DNA of 64,000 bases from Auanema rhodensis (taxonomy: Eukaryota > Nematoda > Chromadorea > Rhabditida > Rhabditidae): NCBI GenBank assembly GCA_964057225.1, contig OZ059894.1:1488001-1552000 (forward strand), given 5' to 3'. The notes under the pieces are model-generated. The model was not told where the DNA came from. It did no database searches and worked only from the letters and a program-made list of their open reading frames with translations. Below, piece after piece: positions 1 to 12,285 of this stretch (positions within the stretch are counted from its first letter, which is position 1; each line of letters starts with the position of its first letter). The translations under genes were made by a program, and so were the position numbers.

Positions 1-3000
1 ATCTCGGTGCATTTTTAAGCTAGCGCAAATCTGATAACACAGATCGACGCAGCTTGAAAATCCGCATCGAATGCACTATACTACATTGAGGAACGCTTAA
101 TACAAAAATTAGTTATGATCGTTTGAAAAATGATGCATTAGTGTATGTTGAGTTTCCATGTACACTCAACATAGCTTCCAAAAACATTTTGACAAAAATT
201 TTTTCGAAAAATTTCCAGATAATTTAGCAGAAAGTAGATGTTTTTAGATTCCTTTTTTCAAGGCAAAGACGATGGACAATGTTATTCAACGAAAAAATTA
301 ATTCTTCAGGGTGAAAATCGAGGATATAAGTGTGAATTTATATCAGTTGATATCTCGGTGCATTTTTAAGCTAGCGCAAATCTGATAACACAGATCGACG
401 CAGCTTGAAAATCCGCATTGAATGCACTATACTTCATTGAAGAACGCTTAATACAAAAATTAGTTATGATCGTTTGAAAAATGATGCATTAGTGTATGTT
501 GAGTTTCCATGTACACTCAACATAGCTTCCAAAAACATTTTGACAAAAATTTTTTCGAAAAATTTCAAAATAATTTAGCAGAAAGTAGATGTTTTTAGAT
601 TCCTTTTTTTAAGGCAAAGACGATGGACAATGTTATTCAACGAAAAAATTAATTCTTCAGGGTGAAAATCGAGGATATAAGTGTGAACTTATATCAGTTG
701 ATATCTCGGTGCATTTTTAAGCTAGCGCAAATCTGATAACACAGATCGACGCAGCTTGAAAATCCGCATCGAATGCACTATACTACATTGAGGAACGCTT
801 AATACAAAAATTAGTTATGATCGTTTGAAAAATGATGCATTAGTGTATGTTCAGTTTCCATGTACACTCAACATAGCTTCCAAAAACAGTTTGACAAAAA
901 TTTTTTCGAAAAATTTCAAAATAATTTAGCAGAAAGTAGATGTTTTTAGATTCCTTTTTTTAAGGCAAAGACGATGGACAATGTTATTCAACGAAAAAAT
1001 TAATTCTTCAGGGTGAAAATCGAGGATATAAGTGTGAACTTATATCAGTTGATATCTCGGTGCATTTTTAAGCTAGCGCAAATTTGATAACACAGATCGA
1101 CGCAGCTTGAAAATCCGCATCGAATGCACTATACTACATTGAGGAACGCTTAATACAAAAATTAGTTATGATCGTTTGAAAAATGATGCATTAGTGTATG
1201 TTGAGTTTCCATGTACACTCAACATAGCTTCCAAAAACATTTTGACAAAAATTTTTTCGAAAAATTTCAAAATAATTTAGCAGAAAGTAGATGTTTTTAG
1301 ATTCCTTTTTTTAAGGCAAAGACGATGGACAATGTTATTCAACGAAAAAATTAATTCTTCAGGGTGAAAATCGAGGATATAAGTGTGAACTTATATCAGT
1401 TGATATCTCGGTGCATTTTTAAGCTAGCGCAAATCTGATAACACAGATCGACGCAGCTTGAAAATCCGCATCGAATGCACTATACTACATTGAGGAACGC
1501 TTAATACAAAAATTAGTTATGATCGTTTGAAAAATGATGCATTAGTGTATGTTCAGTTTCCATGTACACTCAACATAGCTTCCAAAAACATTTTGACAAA
1601 AATTTTTTCGAAAAATTTCAAAATAATTTAGCAGAAAGTAGATGTTTTTAGATTCCTTTTTTTAAGGCAAAGACGATGGACAATGTTATTCAACGAAAAA
1701 ATTAATTCTTCAGGGTGAAAATCGAGGATATAAGTGTGAACTTATATCAGTTGATATCTCGGTGCATTTTTAAGCTAGCGCAAATTTGATAACACAGATC
1801 GACGCAGCTTGAAAATCCGCATCGAATGCACTATACTACATTGAGGAACGCTTAATACAAAAATTAGTTATGATCGTTTGAAAAATGATGCATTAGTGTA
1901 TGTTGAGTTTCCATGTACACTCAACATAGCTTCCAAAAACATTTTGACAAAAATTTTTTCGAAAAATTTCAAAATAATTTAGCAGAAAGTAGATGTTTTT
2001 AGATTCCTTTTTTTAAGGCAAAGACGATGGACAATGTTATTCAACGAAAAAATTAATTCTTCAGGGTGAAAATCGAGGATATAAGTGTGAACTTATATCA
2101 GTTGATATCTCGGTGCATTTTTAAGCTAGCGCAAATCTGATAACACAGATCGACGCAGCTTGAAAATCCGCATCGAATGCACTATACTACATTGAGGAAC
2201 GCTTAATACAAAAATTAGTTATGATCGTTTGAAAAATGATGCATTAGTGTATGTTGAGTTTCCATGTACACTCAACATAGCTTCCAAAAACATTTTGACA
2301 AAAATTTTTTCGAAAAATTTCCAGATAATTTAGCAGAAAGTAGATGTTTTTAGATTCCTTTTTTCAAGGCAAAGACGATGGACAATGTTATTCAACGAAA
2401 AAATTAGTTCTTCAGGGTGAAAATCGAGGATATAAGTGTGAATTTATATCAGTTGATATCTCGGTGCATTTTTAAGCTAGCGCAAATCTGATAACACAGA
2501 TCGACGCAGCTTGAAAATCCGCATTGAATGCACTATACTTCATTGAAGAACGCTTAATACAAAAATTAGTTATGATCGTTTGAAAAATGATGCATTAGTG
2601 TATGTTGAGTTTCCATGTACACTCAACATAGCTTCCAAAAACATTTTGACAAAAATTTTTTCGAAAAATTTCAAAATAATTTAGCAGAAAGTAGATGTTT
2701 TTAGATTCCTTTTTTTAAGGCAAAGACGATGGACAATGTTATTCAACGAAAAAATTAATTCTTCAGGGTGAAAATCGAGGATATAAGTGTGAACTTATAT
2801 CAGTTGATATCTCGGTGCATTTTTAAGCTAGCGCAAATCTGATAACACAGATCGACGCAGCTTGAAAATCCGCATCGAATGCACTATACTACATTGAGGA
2901 ACGCTTAATACAAAAATTAGTTATGATCGTTTGAAAAATGATGCATTAGTGTATGTTGAGTTTCCATGTACACTCAACATAGCTTCCAAAAACATTTTGA

Positions 3001-4212
3001 CAAAAATTTTTTCGAAAAATTTCCAGATAATTTAGCAGAAAGTAGATGTTTTTAGATTCCTTTTTTCAAGGCAAAGACGATGGACAATGTTATTCAACGA
3101 AAAAATTAATTCTTCAGGGTGAAAATCGAGGATATAAGTGTGAATTTATATCAGTTGATATCTCGGTGCATTTTTAAGCTAGCGCAAATCTGATAACACA
3201 GATCGACGCAGCTTGAAAATCCGCATTGAATGCACTATACTTCATTGAAGAACGCTTAATACAAAAATTAGTTATGATCGTTTGAAAAATGATGCATTAG
3301 TGTATGTTGAGTTTCCATGTACACTCAACATAGCTTCCAAAAACATTTTGACAAAAATTTTTTCGAAAAATTTCAAAATAATTTAGCAGAAAGTAGATGT
3401 TTTTAGATTCCTTTTTTTAAGGCAAAGACGATGGACAATGTTATTCAACGAAAAAATTAATTCTTCAGGGTGAAAATCGAGGATATAAGTGTGAACTTAT
3501 ATCAGTTGATATCTCGGTGCATTTTTAAGCTAGCGCAAATCTGATAACACAGATCGACGCAGCTTGAAAATCCGCATCGAATGCACTATACTACATTGAG
3601 GAACGCTTAATACAAAAATTAGTTATGATCGTTTGAAAAATGATGCATTAGTGTATGTTCAGTTTCCATGTACACTCAACATAGCTTCCAAAAACATTTT
3701 GACAAAAATTTTTTCGAAAAATTTCAAAATAATTTAGCAGAAAGTAGATGTTTTTAGATTCCTTTTTTTAAGGCAAAGACGATGGACAATGTTATTCAAC
3801 GAAAAAATTAATTCTTCAGGGTGAAAATCGAGGATATAAGTGTGAACTTATATCAGTTGATATCTCGGTGCATTTTTAAGCTAGCGCAAATTTGATAAAA
3901 CAGATCGACGCAGCTTGAAAATCCGCATCGAATGCACTATACTACATTGAGGAACGCTTAATACAAAAATTAGTTATGATCGTTTGAAAAATGATGCATT
4001 AGTGTATGTTGAGTTTCCATGTACACTCAACATAGCTTCCAAAAACATTTTGACAAAAATTTTTTCGAAAAATTTCAAAATAATTTAGCAGAAAGTAGAT
4101 GTTTTTAGATTCCTTTTTTTAAGGCAAAGACGATGGACAATGTTATTCAACGAAAAAATTAATTCTTCAGGGTGAAAATCGAGGATATAAGTGTGAACTT
4201 ATATCAGTTGAT
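1..4212. repeat. Higher-order block with 6- and 8-monomer spacings
   Basis: A two-monomer module occurs at 1-702, 2107-2808 and 2809-3510. Its first member has A216C, A218G, T259C and C337T. Its second has C68T with CTTCATTGAA at 81-90. Spacings are 2,106 bp (six monomers) and 702 bp (two monomers). The two monomers after it, one C31 with G150C and the next C31T with G150, also repeat at 703-1404 and 3511-4212. The four-monomer run 1-1404 therefore matches 2809-4212 at an 8-monomer (2,808-bp) distance. Monomers 703-2106 alternate the C31/G150C and C31T/G150 types, a dimeric pattern. Confidence 0.8.
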
Positions 4213-5265
4213 ATCTCGGTGCATTTTTAAGCTAGCGCAAATCTGATAACACAGATCGACGCAGCTTGAAAATCCGCATCGAATGCACTATACTACATTG
4301 AGGAACGCTTAATACAAAAATTAGTTATGATCGTTTGAAAAATGATGCATTAGTGTATGTTGAGTTTCCATGTACACTCAACATAGCTTCCAAAAACATT
4401 TTGACAAAAATTTTTTCGAAAAATTTCAAAATAATTTAGCAGAAAGTAGATGTTTTTAGATTCCTTTTTTTAAGGCAAAGACGATGGACAATGTTATTCA
4501 ACGAAAAAATTAATTCTTCAGGGTGAAAATCGAGGATATAAGTGTGAACTTATATCAGTTGATATCTCGGTGCATTTTTAAGCTAGCGCAAATCTGATAA
4601 CACAGATCGACGCAGCTTGAAAATCCGCATTGAATGCACTATACTTCATTGAGGAACACTTAATACAAAAATTAGTTATGATCGTTTGAAAAATGATGCA
4701 TTAGTGTATGTTGAGTTTCCATGTACACTCAACATAGCTTCCAAAAACATTTTGACAAAAATTTTTTCGAAAAATTTCAAAATAATTTAGCAAAAAGTAG
4801 ATGTTTTTAGATTCCTTTTTTTAAGGCAAAGACGATGGACAATGTTATTCAACGAAAAAATTAATTCTTCAGGGTGAAAATCGAGGATATAAGTGTGAAC
4901 TTATATCAGTTGATATCTCGGTGCATTTTTAAGCTAGCGCAAATCTGATAACACAGATCGACGCAGCTTGAAAATCCGCATCGAATGCACTATACTACTT
5001 TGAGAAACGCTTAATACAAAAATTAGTTATGATCGTTTGAAAAATGATGCATTAGTGTATGTTGAGTTTCCATGTACACTCAACATTGCTTCCAAAAACA
5101 TTTTGACAAAAATTTTTTCGAAAAATTTCAAATTAATTTAGCAGAAAGTATATGTTTTTAGATTCCTTTTCTCAAGGCAAAGACGATGGACAATGTTATT
5201 CAACGAAAAAATTAATTCTTCAGGGTGAAAATCGAGGATATAAGTGTGAACTTATATCAGTTGAT
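4213..5265. repeat. Three monomers of mixed type between higher-order blocks
   Basis: These are satellite monomers of three kinds: near-consensus (4213), C68T with G95A and G230A (4564), and a strongly marked copy at 4915. The 4915 copy has A85T, G91A, A173T, A219T, G237T and TTTTCTCA at the end of the T-tract. Its closest relative that I found is at 22116, 49 monomers away, with almost the same marker set. No gene or unique sequence is present. Confidence 0.8.
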
Positions 5266-7514
5266 ATCTCGGTGCATTTTTAAGCTAGCGCAAATCTGAT
5301 AACACAGATCGACGCAGCTTGAAAATCCGCATCGAATGCACTATACTACTTTGAGAAACGCTTAATACAAAAATTAGTTATGATCGTTTGAAAAATGATG
5401 CATTAGTGTATGTTGAGTTTCCATGTACACTCAACATAGCTTCCAAAAACATTTTGACAAAAATTTTTTCGAAAAATTTCAAAATAATTTAGCAGAAAGT
5501 AGATGTTTTTAGATTCCTTTTTTTAAGGCAAAGACGATGGACAATGTTATTCAACGAAAAAATTAATTCTTCAGGGTGAAAATCGAGGATATAAGTGTGA
5601 ACTTATATCAGTTGATATCTCGGTGCATTTTTAAGCTAGCGCAAATCTGATAACACAGATCGACGCAGCTTGAAAATCCGCATCGAATGCACTATACTAC
5701 ATTGAGGAACGCTTAATACAAAAATTAGTTATGATCGTTTGAAAAATGATGCATTAGTGTATGTTCAGTTTCCATGTACACTCAACATAGCTTCCAAAAA
5801 CATTTTGACAAAAATTTTTTCGAAAAATTTCAAAATAATTTAGCAGAAAGTAGATGTTTTTAGATTCCTTTTTTTAAGGCAAAGACGATGGACAATGTTA
5901 TTCAACGAAAAAATTAATTCTTCAGGGTGAAAATCGAGGATATAAGTGTGAACTTATATCAGTTGATATCTCGGTGCATTTTTAAGCTAGCGCAAATTTG
6001 ATAACACAGATCGACGCAGCTTGAAAATCCGCATCGAATGCACTATACTACATTGAGGAACGCTTAATACAAAAATTAGTTATGATCGTTTGAAAAATGA
6101 TGCATTAGTGTATGTTGAGTTTCCATGTACACTCAACATAGCTTCCAAAAACATTTTGACAAAAATTTTTTCGAAAAATTTCAAAATAATTTAGCAGAAA
6201 GTAGATGTTTTTAGATTCCTTTTTTTAAGGCAAAGACGATGGACAATGTTATTCAACGAAAAAATTAATTCTTCAGGGTGAAAATCGAGGATATAAGTGT
6301 GAACTTATATCAGTTGATATCTCGGTGCATTTTTAAGCTAGCGCAAATCTGATAACACAGATCGACGCAGCTTGAAAATCCGCATCGAATGCACTATACT
6401 ACATTGAGGAACGCTTAATACAAAAATTAGTTATGATCGTTTGAAAAATGATGCATTAGTGTATGTTCAGTTTCCATGTACACTCAACATAGCTTCCAAA
6501 AACATTTTGACAAAAATTTTTTCGAAAAATTTCAAAATAATTTAGCAGAAAGTAGATGTTTTTAGATTCCTTTTTTTAAGGCAAAGACGATGGACAATGT
6601 TATTCAACGAAAAAATTAATTCTTCAGGGTGAAAATCGAGGATATAAGTGTGAACTTATATCAGTTGATATCTCGGTGCATTTTTAAGCTAGCGCAAATT
6701 TGATAACACAGATCGACGCAGCTTGAAAATCCGCATCGAATGCACTATACTACATTGAGGAACGCTTAATACAAAAATTAGTTATGATCGTTTGAAAAAT
6801 GATGCATTAGTGTATGTTCAGTTTCCATGTACACTCAACATAGCTTCCAAAAACATTTTGACAAAAATTTTTTCGAAAAATTTCAAAATAATTTAGCAGA
6901 AAGTAGATGTTTTTAGATTCTTTTTTTTAAGGCAAAGACGATGGACAATGTTATTCAACGAAAAAATTAATTCTTCAGGGTGAAAATCGAGGATATAAGT
7001 GTGAACTTATATCAGTTGATATCTCGGTGCATTTCTAAGCTAGCGCAAATCTGATAACACAGATCGACGCAGCTTGAAAATCCGCATCGAATGCACTATA
7101 CTACATTGAGGAACGCTTAATACAAAAATTAGTTATGATCGTTTGAAAAATGATGCATTAGTGTATGTTTAGTTTCCATGTACACTCAACATAGCTTCCA
7201 AAAACATTTTGACAAAATTTTTTTCGAAAAATTTCAAAATAATTTAGCAGAAAGTAGATGTTTTTAGATTCCTTTTTTTAAGGCAAAGACGACGGACAAT
7301 GTTATTCAACGAAAAAATTAATTCTTCAGGGTGAAAATCGAGGATATAAGTGTGAACTTATATCAGTTGATATCTCGGTGCATTTTTAAGCTAGCGCAAA
7401 TCTGATAACACAGATCGACGCAGCTTGAAAATCCGCATCGAATGCACTATACTACATTGAGGAACGCTTAATACAAAAATTAGTTATGATCGTTTGAAAA
7501 ATGATGCATTAGTG

Positions 7515-7544
7515 TATGTTGAGTTTCCATGTACACTCAACATA
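7515..7544. repeat. 10-bp inverted repeat with 10-nt loop, present in every monomer
   Basis: Monomer positions 144-153 (TATGTTGAGT) are the exact reverse complement of 164-173 (ACTCAACATA). The loop, at 154-163, is TTCCATGTAC. The reference copy is given; the element recurs every 351 bases through the window. G150C and G150T monomers, seen only in the first 23 kb, carry one mismatch in the stem. A173T monomers lose the outermost pair. From 151 to 172 the sequence is almost invariant; the only change I noticed is C167T at about 40534. It could form a hairpin or cruciform, or serve as a dyad-symmetric protein site. Either role is inference; only the symmetry is seen. Confidence 0.9.
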
Positions 7545-7550
7545 GCTTCC

Positions 7551-7595
7551 AAAAACATTTTGACAAAAATTTTTTCGAAAAATTTCAAAATAATT
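7551..7595. other. Phased A/T-tract block, predicted curved DNA, in every monomer
   Basis: Monomer positions about 180-224 hold a run of A and T tracts: A5, T4, A5T6, A5T3, A4 and T3. Centres lie near 188, 199, 209 and 218, so they are about 10 bp apart, close to one helical turn. The core AAATTTTTTCGAAAAATTT is a near-perfect dyad around TCGA. Phased A-tracts are known to curve DNA and are common in satellites. Curvature here is inferred from spacing alone. The only length changes seen in the window fall in the T6 tract of this block, and A198T and G206A substitutions also cluster here. Confidence 0.6.
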
Positions 7596-7648
7596 TAGCA
7601 GAAAGTAGATGTTTTTAGATTCCTTTTTTTAAGGCAAAGACGATGGAC

Positions 7649-7665
7649 AATGTTATTCAACGAAA
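7649..7665 (-). other. Partial CENP-B-box-like 17-mer, in most monomers
   Basis: Read on the minus strand, monomer positions 278-294 give TTTCGTTGAATAACATT. Against the mammalian CENP-B box YTTCGTTGGAARCGGGA, the first eight bases match and 10 of 17 match overall. The TTCG and the internal A of the core nTTCGnnnnAnnCGGGn are present, but the CGGG half is wholly absent. Monomers with A292G (24-31 kb) or G291A (53-59 kb) break even the TTCG. A match this partial can arise by chance in an A/T-rich monomer, and CENP-B binding is not supported. It is recorded because CENP-B-like proteins from domesticated pogo-type transposases occur outside mammals with different specificity. Confidence 0.25.
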
Positions 7666-8775
7666 AAATTAATTCTTCAGGGTGAAAATCGAGGATATAA
7701 GTGTGAACTTATATCAGTTGATATCTCGGTGCATTTTTAAGCTAGCGCAAATCTGATAACACAGATCGACGCAGCTTGAAAATCCGCATCGAATGCACTA
7801 TACTACATTGAGGAACGCTTAATACAAAAATTAGTTATGATCGTTTGAAAAATGATGCATTAGTGTATGTTCAGTTTCCATGTACACTCAACATAGCTTC
7901 CAAAAACATTTTGACAAAAATTTTTTCGAAAAATTTCAAAATAATTTAGCAGAAAGTAGATGTTTTTAGATTCCTTTTTTTAAGGCAAAGACGATGGACA
8001 ATGTTATTCAACGAAAAAATTAATTCTTCAGGGTGAAAATCGAGGATATAAGTGTGAACTTATATCAGTTGATATCTCGGTGCATTTTTAAGCTAGCGCA
8101 AATTTGATAACACAGATCGACGCAGCTTGAAAATCCGCATCGAATGCACTATACTACATTGAGGAACGCTTAATACAAAAATTAGTTATGATCGTTTGAA
8201 AAATGATGCATTAGTGTATGTTCAGTTTCCATGTACACTCAACATAGCTTCCAAAAACATTTTGACAAAAATTTTTTCGAAAAATTTCAAAATAATTTAG
8301 CAGAAAGTAGATGTTTTTAGATTCCTTTTTTTAAGGCAAAGACGATGGACAATGTTATTCAACGAAAAAATTAATTCTTCAGGGTGAAAATCGAGGATAT
8401 AAGTGTGAACTTATATCAGTTGATAACTCGGTGCATTTTTAAGCTAGCGCAAATTTGATAACACAGATCGACGCAGCTTGAAAATCCGCATCGAATGCAC
8501 TATACTACATTGAGTAACGCTTAATACAAAAATTAGTTATGATCGTTTGAAAAATGATGCATTAGTGTATGTTGAGTTTCCATGTACACTCAACATAGCT
8601 TCCAAAAACATTTTGACAAAAATTTTTTCGAAAAATTTCAAAATAATTTAGCAGAAAGTAGATGTTTTTAGATTCCTTTTTTTAAGGCAAAGACGATGGA
8701 CAATGTTATTCAACGAAAAAATTAATTCTTCAGGGTGAAAATCGAGGATATAAGTGTGAACTTATATCAGTTGAT

Positions 8776-11700
8776 ATCTCGGTGCATTTTTAAGCTAGCG
8801 CAAATCTGATAACACAGATCGACGCAGCTTGAAAATCCGCATCGAATGCACTATACTACTTTGAGAAACGCTTAATACAAAAATTAGTTATGATCGTTTG
8901 AAAAATGATGCATTAGTGTATGTTGAGTTTCCATGTACACTCAACATAGCTTCCAAAAACATTTTGACAAAAATTTTTTCGAAAAATTTCAAAATAATTT
9001 AGCAGAAAGTAGATGTTTTTAGATTCCTTTTTTTAAGGCAAAGACGATGGACAATGTTATTCAACGAAAAAATTAATTCTTCAGGGTGAAAATCGAGGAT
9101 ATAAGTGTGAACTTATATCAGTTGATATCTCGGTGCATTTTTAAGCTAGCGCAAATCTGATAACACAGATCGACGCAGCTTGAAAATCCGCATCGAATGC
9201 ACTATACTACATTGAGGAACGCTTAATACAAAAATTAGTTATGATCGTTTGAAAAATGATGCATTAGTGTATGTTCAGTTTCCATGTACACTCAACATAG
9301 CTTCCAAAAACATTTTGACAAAAATTTTTTCGAAAAATTTCAAAATAATTTAGCAGAAAGTAGATGTTTTTAGATTCCTTTTTTTAAGGCAAAGACGATG
9401 GACAATGTTATTCAACGAAAAAATTAATTCTTCAGGGTGAAAATCGAGGATATAAGTGTGAACTTATATCAGTTGATATCTCGGTGCATTTTTAAGCTAG
9501 CGCAAATTTGATAACACAGATCGACGCAGCTTGAAAATCCGCATCGAATGCACTATACTACATTGAGGAACGCTTAATACAAAAATTAGTTATGATCGTT
9601 TGAAAAATGATGCATTAGTGTATGTTGAGTTTCCATGTACACTCAACATAGCTTCCAAAAACATTTTGACAAAAATTTTTTCGAAAAATTTCAAAATAAT
9701 TTAGCAGAAAGTAGATGTTTTTAGATTCCTTTTTTTAAGGCAAAGACGATGGACAATGTTATTCAACGAAAAAATTAATTCTTCAGGGTGAAAATCGAGG
9801 ATATAAGTGTGAACTTATATCAGTTGATATCTCGGTGCATTTTTAAGCTAGCGCAAATCTGATAACACAGATCGACGCAGCTTGAAAATCCGCATCGAAT
9901 GCACTATACCACATTGAGGAACGCTTAATACAAAAATTAGTTATGATCGTTTGAAAAATGATGCATTAGTGTATGTTCAGTTTCCATGTACACTCAACAT
10001 AGCTTCCAAAAACATTTTGACAAAAATTTTTTCGAAAAATTTCAAAATAATTTAGCAGAAAGTAGATGTTTTTAGATTCCTTTTTTTAAGGCAAAGACGA
10101 TGGACAATGTTATTCAACGAAAAAATTAATTCTTCAGGGTGAAAATCGAGGATATAAGTGTGAACTTATATCAGTTGATATCTCGGTGCATTTTTAAGCT
10201 AGCGCAAATTTGATAACACAGATCGACGCAGCTTGAAAATCCGCATCGAATGCACTATACTACATTGAGGAACGCTTGATACAAAAATTAGTTATGATCG
10301 TTTGAAAAATGATGCATTAGTGTATGTTCAGTTTCCATGTACACTCAACATAGCTTCCAAAAACATTTTGACAAAAATTTTTTCGAAAAATTTCAAAATA
10401 ATTTAGCAGAAAGTAGATGTTTTTAGATTCTTTTTTTTAAGGCAAAGACGATGGACAATGTTATTCAACGAAAAAATTAATTCTTCAGGGTGAAAATCGA
10501 GGATATAAGTGTGAACTTATATCAGTTGATATCTCGGTGCATTTTTAAGCTAGCGCAAATCTGATAACACAGATCGACGCAGCTTGAAAATCCGCATCGA
10601 ATGCACTATACTACATTGAGGAACGCTTAATACAAAAATTAGTTATGATCGTTTGAAAAATGATGCATTAGTGTATGTTTAGTTTCCATGTACACTCAAC
10701 ATAGCTTCCAAAAACATTTTGACAAAATTTTTTTCGAAAAATTTCAAAATAATTTAGCAGAAAGTAGATGTTTTTAGATTCCTTTTTTTAAGGCAAAGAC
10801 GACGGACAATGTTATTCAACGAAAAAATTAATTCTTCAGGGTGAAAATCGAGGATATAAGTGTGAACTTATATCAGTTGATATCTCGGTGCATTTTTAAG
10901 CTAGCGCAAATCTGATAACACAGATCGACGCAGCTTGAAAATCCGCATCGAATGCACTATACTACATTGAGGAACGCTTAATACAAAAATTAGTTATGAT
11001 CGTTTGAAAAATGATGCATTAGTGTATGTTGAGTTTCCATGTACACTCAACATAGCTTCCAAAAACATTTTGACAAAAATTTTTTCGAAAAATTTCAAAA
11101 TAATTTAGCAGAAAGTAGATGTTTTTAGATTCCTTTTTTTAAGGCAAAGACGATGGACAATGTTATTCAACGAAAAAATTAATTCTTCAGGGTGAAAATC
11201 GAGGATATAAGTGTGAACTTATATCAGTTGATATCTCGGTGCATTTTTAAGCTAGCGCAAATCTGATAACACAGATCGACGCAGCTTGAAAATCCGCATC
11301 GAATGCACTATACTACATTGAGGAACGCTTAATACAAAAATTAGTTATGATCGTTTGAAAAATGATGCATTAGTGTATGTTCAGTTTCCATGTACACTCA
11401 ACATAGCTTCCAAAAACATTTTGACAAAAATTTTTTCGAAAAATTTCAAAATAATTTAGCAGAAAGTAGATGTTTTTAGATTCCTTTTTTTAAGGCAAAG
11501 ACGATGGACAATGTTATTCAACGAAAAAATTAATTCTTCAGGGTGAAAATCGAGGATATAAGTGTGAACTTATATCAGTTGATATCTCGGTGCATTTTTA
11601 AGCTAGCGCAAATTTGATAACACAGATCGACGCAGCTTGAAAATCCGCATCGAATGCACTATACTACATTGAGGAACGCTTAATACAAAAATTAGTTATG

Positions 11701-12285
11701 ATCGTTTGAAAAATGATGCATTAGTGTATGTTCAGTTTCCATGTACACTCAACATAGCTTCCAAAAACATTTTTACAAAAATTTTTTCGAAAAATTTCAA
11801 AATAATTTAGCAGAAAGTAGATGTTTTTAGATTCCTTTTTTTAAGGCAAAGACGATGGACAATGTTATTCAACGAAAAAATTAATTCTTCAGGGTGAAAA
11901 TCGAGGATATAAGTGTGAACTTATATCAGTTGATAACTCGGTGCATTTTTAAGCTAGCGCAAATTTGATAACACAGATCGACGCAGCTTGAAAATCCGCA
12001 TCGAATGCACTATACTACATTGAGTAACGCTTAATACAAAAATTAGTTATGATCGTTTGAAAAATGATGCATTAGTGTATGTTGAGTTTCCATGTACACT
12101 CAACATAGCTTCCAAAAACATTTTGACAAAAATTTTTTCGAAAAATTTCAAAATAATTTAGCAGAAAGTAGATGTTTTTAGATTCCTTTTTTTAAGGCAA
12201 AGACGATGGACAATGTTATTCAACGAAAAAATTAATTCTTCAGGGTGAAAATCGAGGATATAAGTGTGAACTTATATCAGTTGAT
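8776..12285. repeat. 10-monomer higher-order repeat, copy 2 (3,510 bp)
   Basis: The marker order is the same as in the copy at 5266-8775. Private changes are ACCACATTG near 9908, A99G at about 10278 and TTTTTAC near 11771. The C252T, G150T/A198T/T273C and TGAGTAACGC monomers sit in the same slots. This copy is adjacent to copies 1 and 3 with no spacer, which fits unequal exchange or segmental amplification of a ten-monomer unit. Confidence 0.88.

Larger units (their letters stand above)
7372..7722 (+). repeat. Reference (consensus-like) satellite monomer, 351 bp
   Basis: I use this copy as the reference because it carries the majority base at every variable site I tracked. Composition is 52 C, 60 G and 239 A/T. 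It has 12 CpG sites, against about 9 expected from composition. Main variable positions, as monomer coordinate and change: C31T, G56A, C62A, C68T, A85T, G91A or T, A99G, G117T, C120T, A128T, A129T, G143T, G150C or T, A173T, A198T, G206A, A219T, G230A, G237T, T259C, A265G, T273C, G274A, A279T, G291A, A292G, G323A, G334T, C337T, T339G, A342C and G346C. Combinations of these define the subfamilies listed in the other entries. I see no convincing internal subrepeat, only short reuse of tracts such as TGAAAA and ACAAAAATT. Confidence 0.95.
5266..8775. repeat. 10-monomer higher-order repeat, copy 1 (3,510 bp)
   Basis: The marker order across ten monomers is: A85T/G91A; G150C; C31T; G150C; C31T with G150C and C252T; G150T with A198T and T273C; consensus; G150C; C31T with G150C; then T2A with C31T and G91T (TGAGTAACGC). 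The same order begins again at 8776. Distances between rare markers are exactly 3,510 bp, for example C252T at 6921 and 10431, and TGAGTAACGC at 8511 and 12021. This copy alone carries T15C in its sixth monomer, and its fifth monomer lacks A99G. Confidence 0.88.

Noticed and set aside
7402-7432. Possible hammerhead ribozyme core on the plus strand (CTGATAA followed by GAAA)
   Set aside because: Some satellites encode hammerheads, so I looked. The core should read CTGANGA; here the catalytic G8 position is A, and no flanking stems pair convincingly.
7674-7680. Possible hammerhead core on the minus strand (CTGAAGA)
   Set aside because: The heptamer fits CTGANGA, but no GAAA follows at a usable distance and no stem II or III can be drawn. 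It is likely chance.
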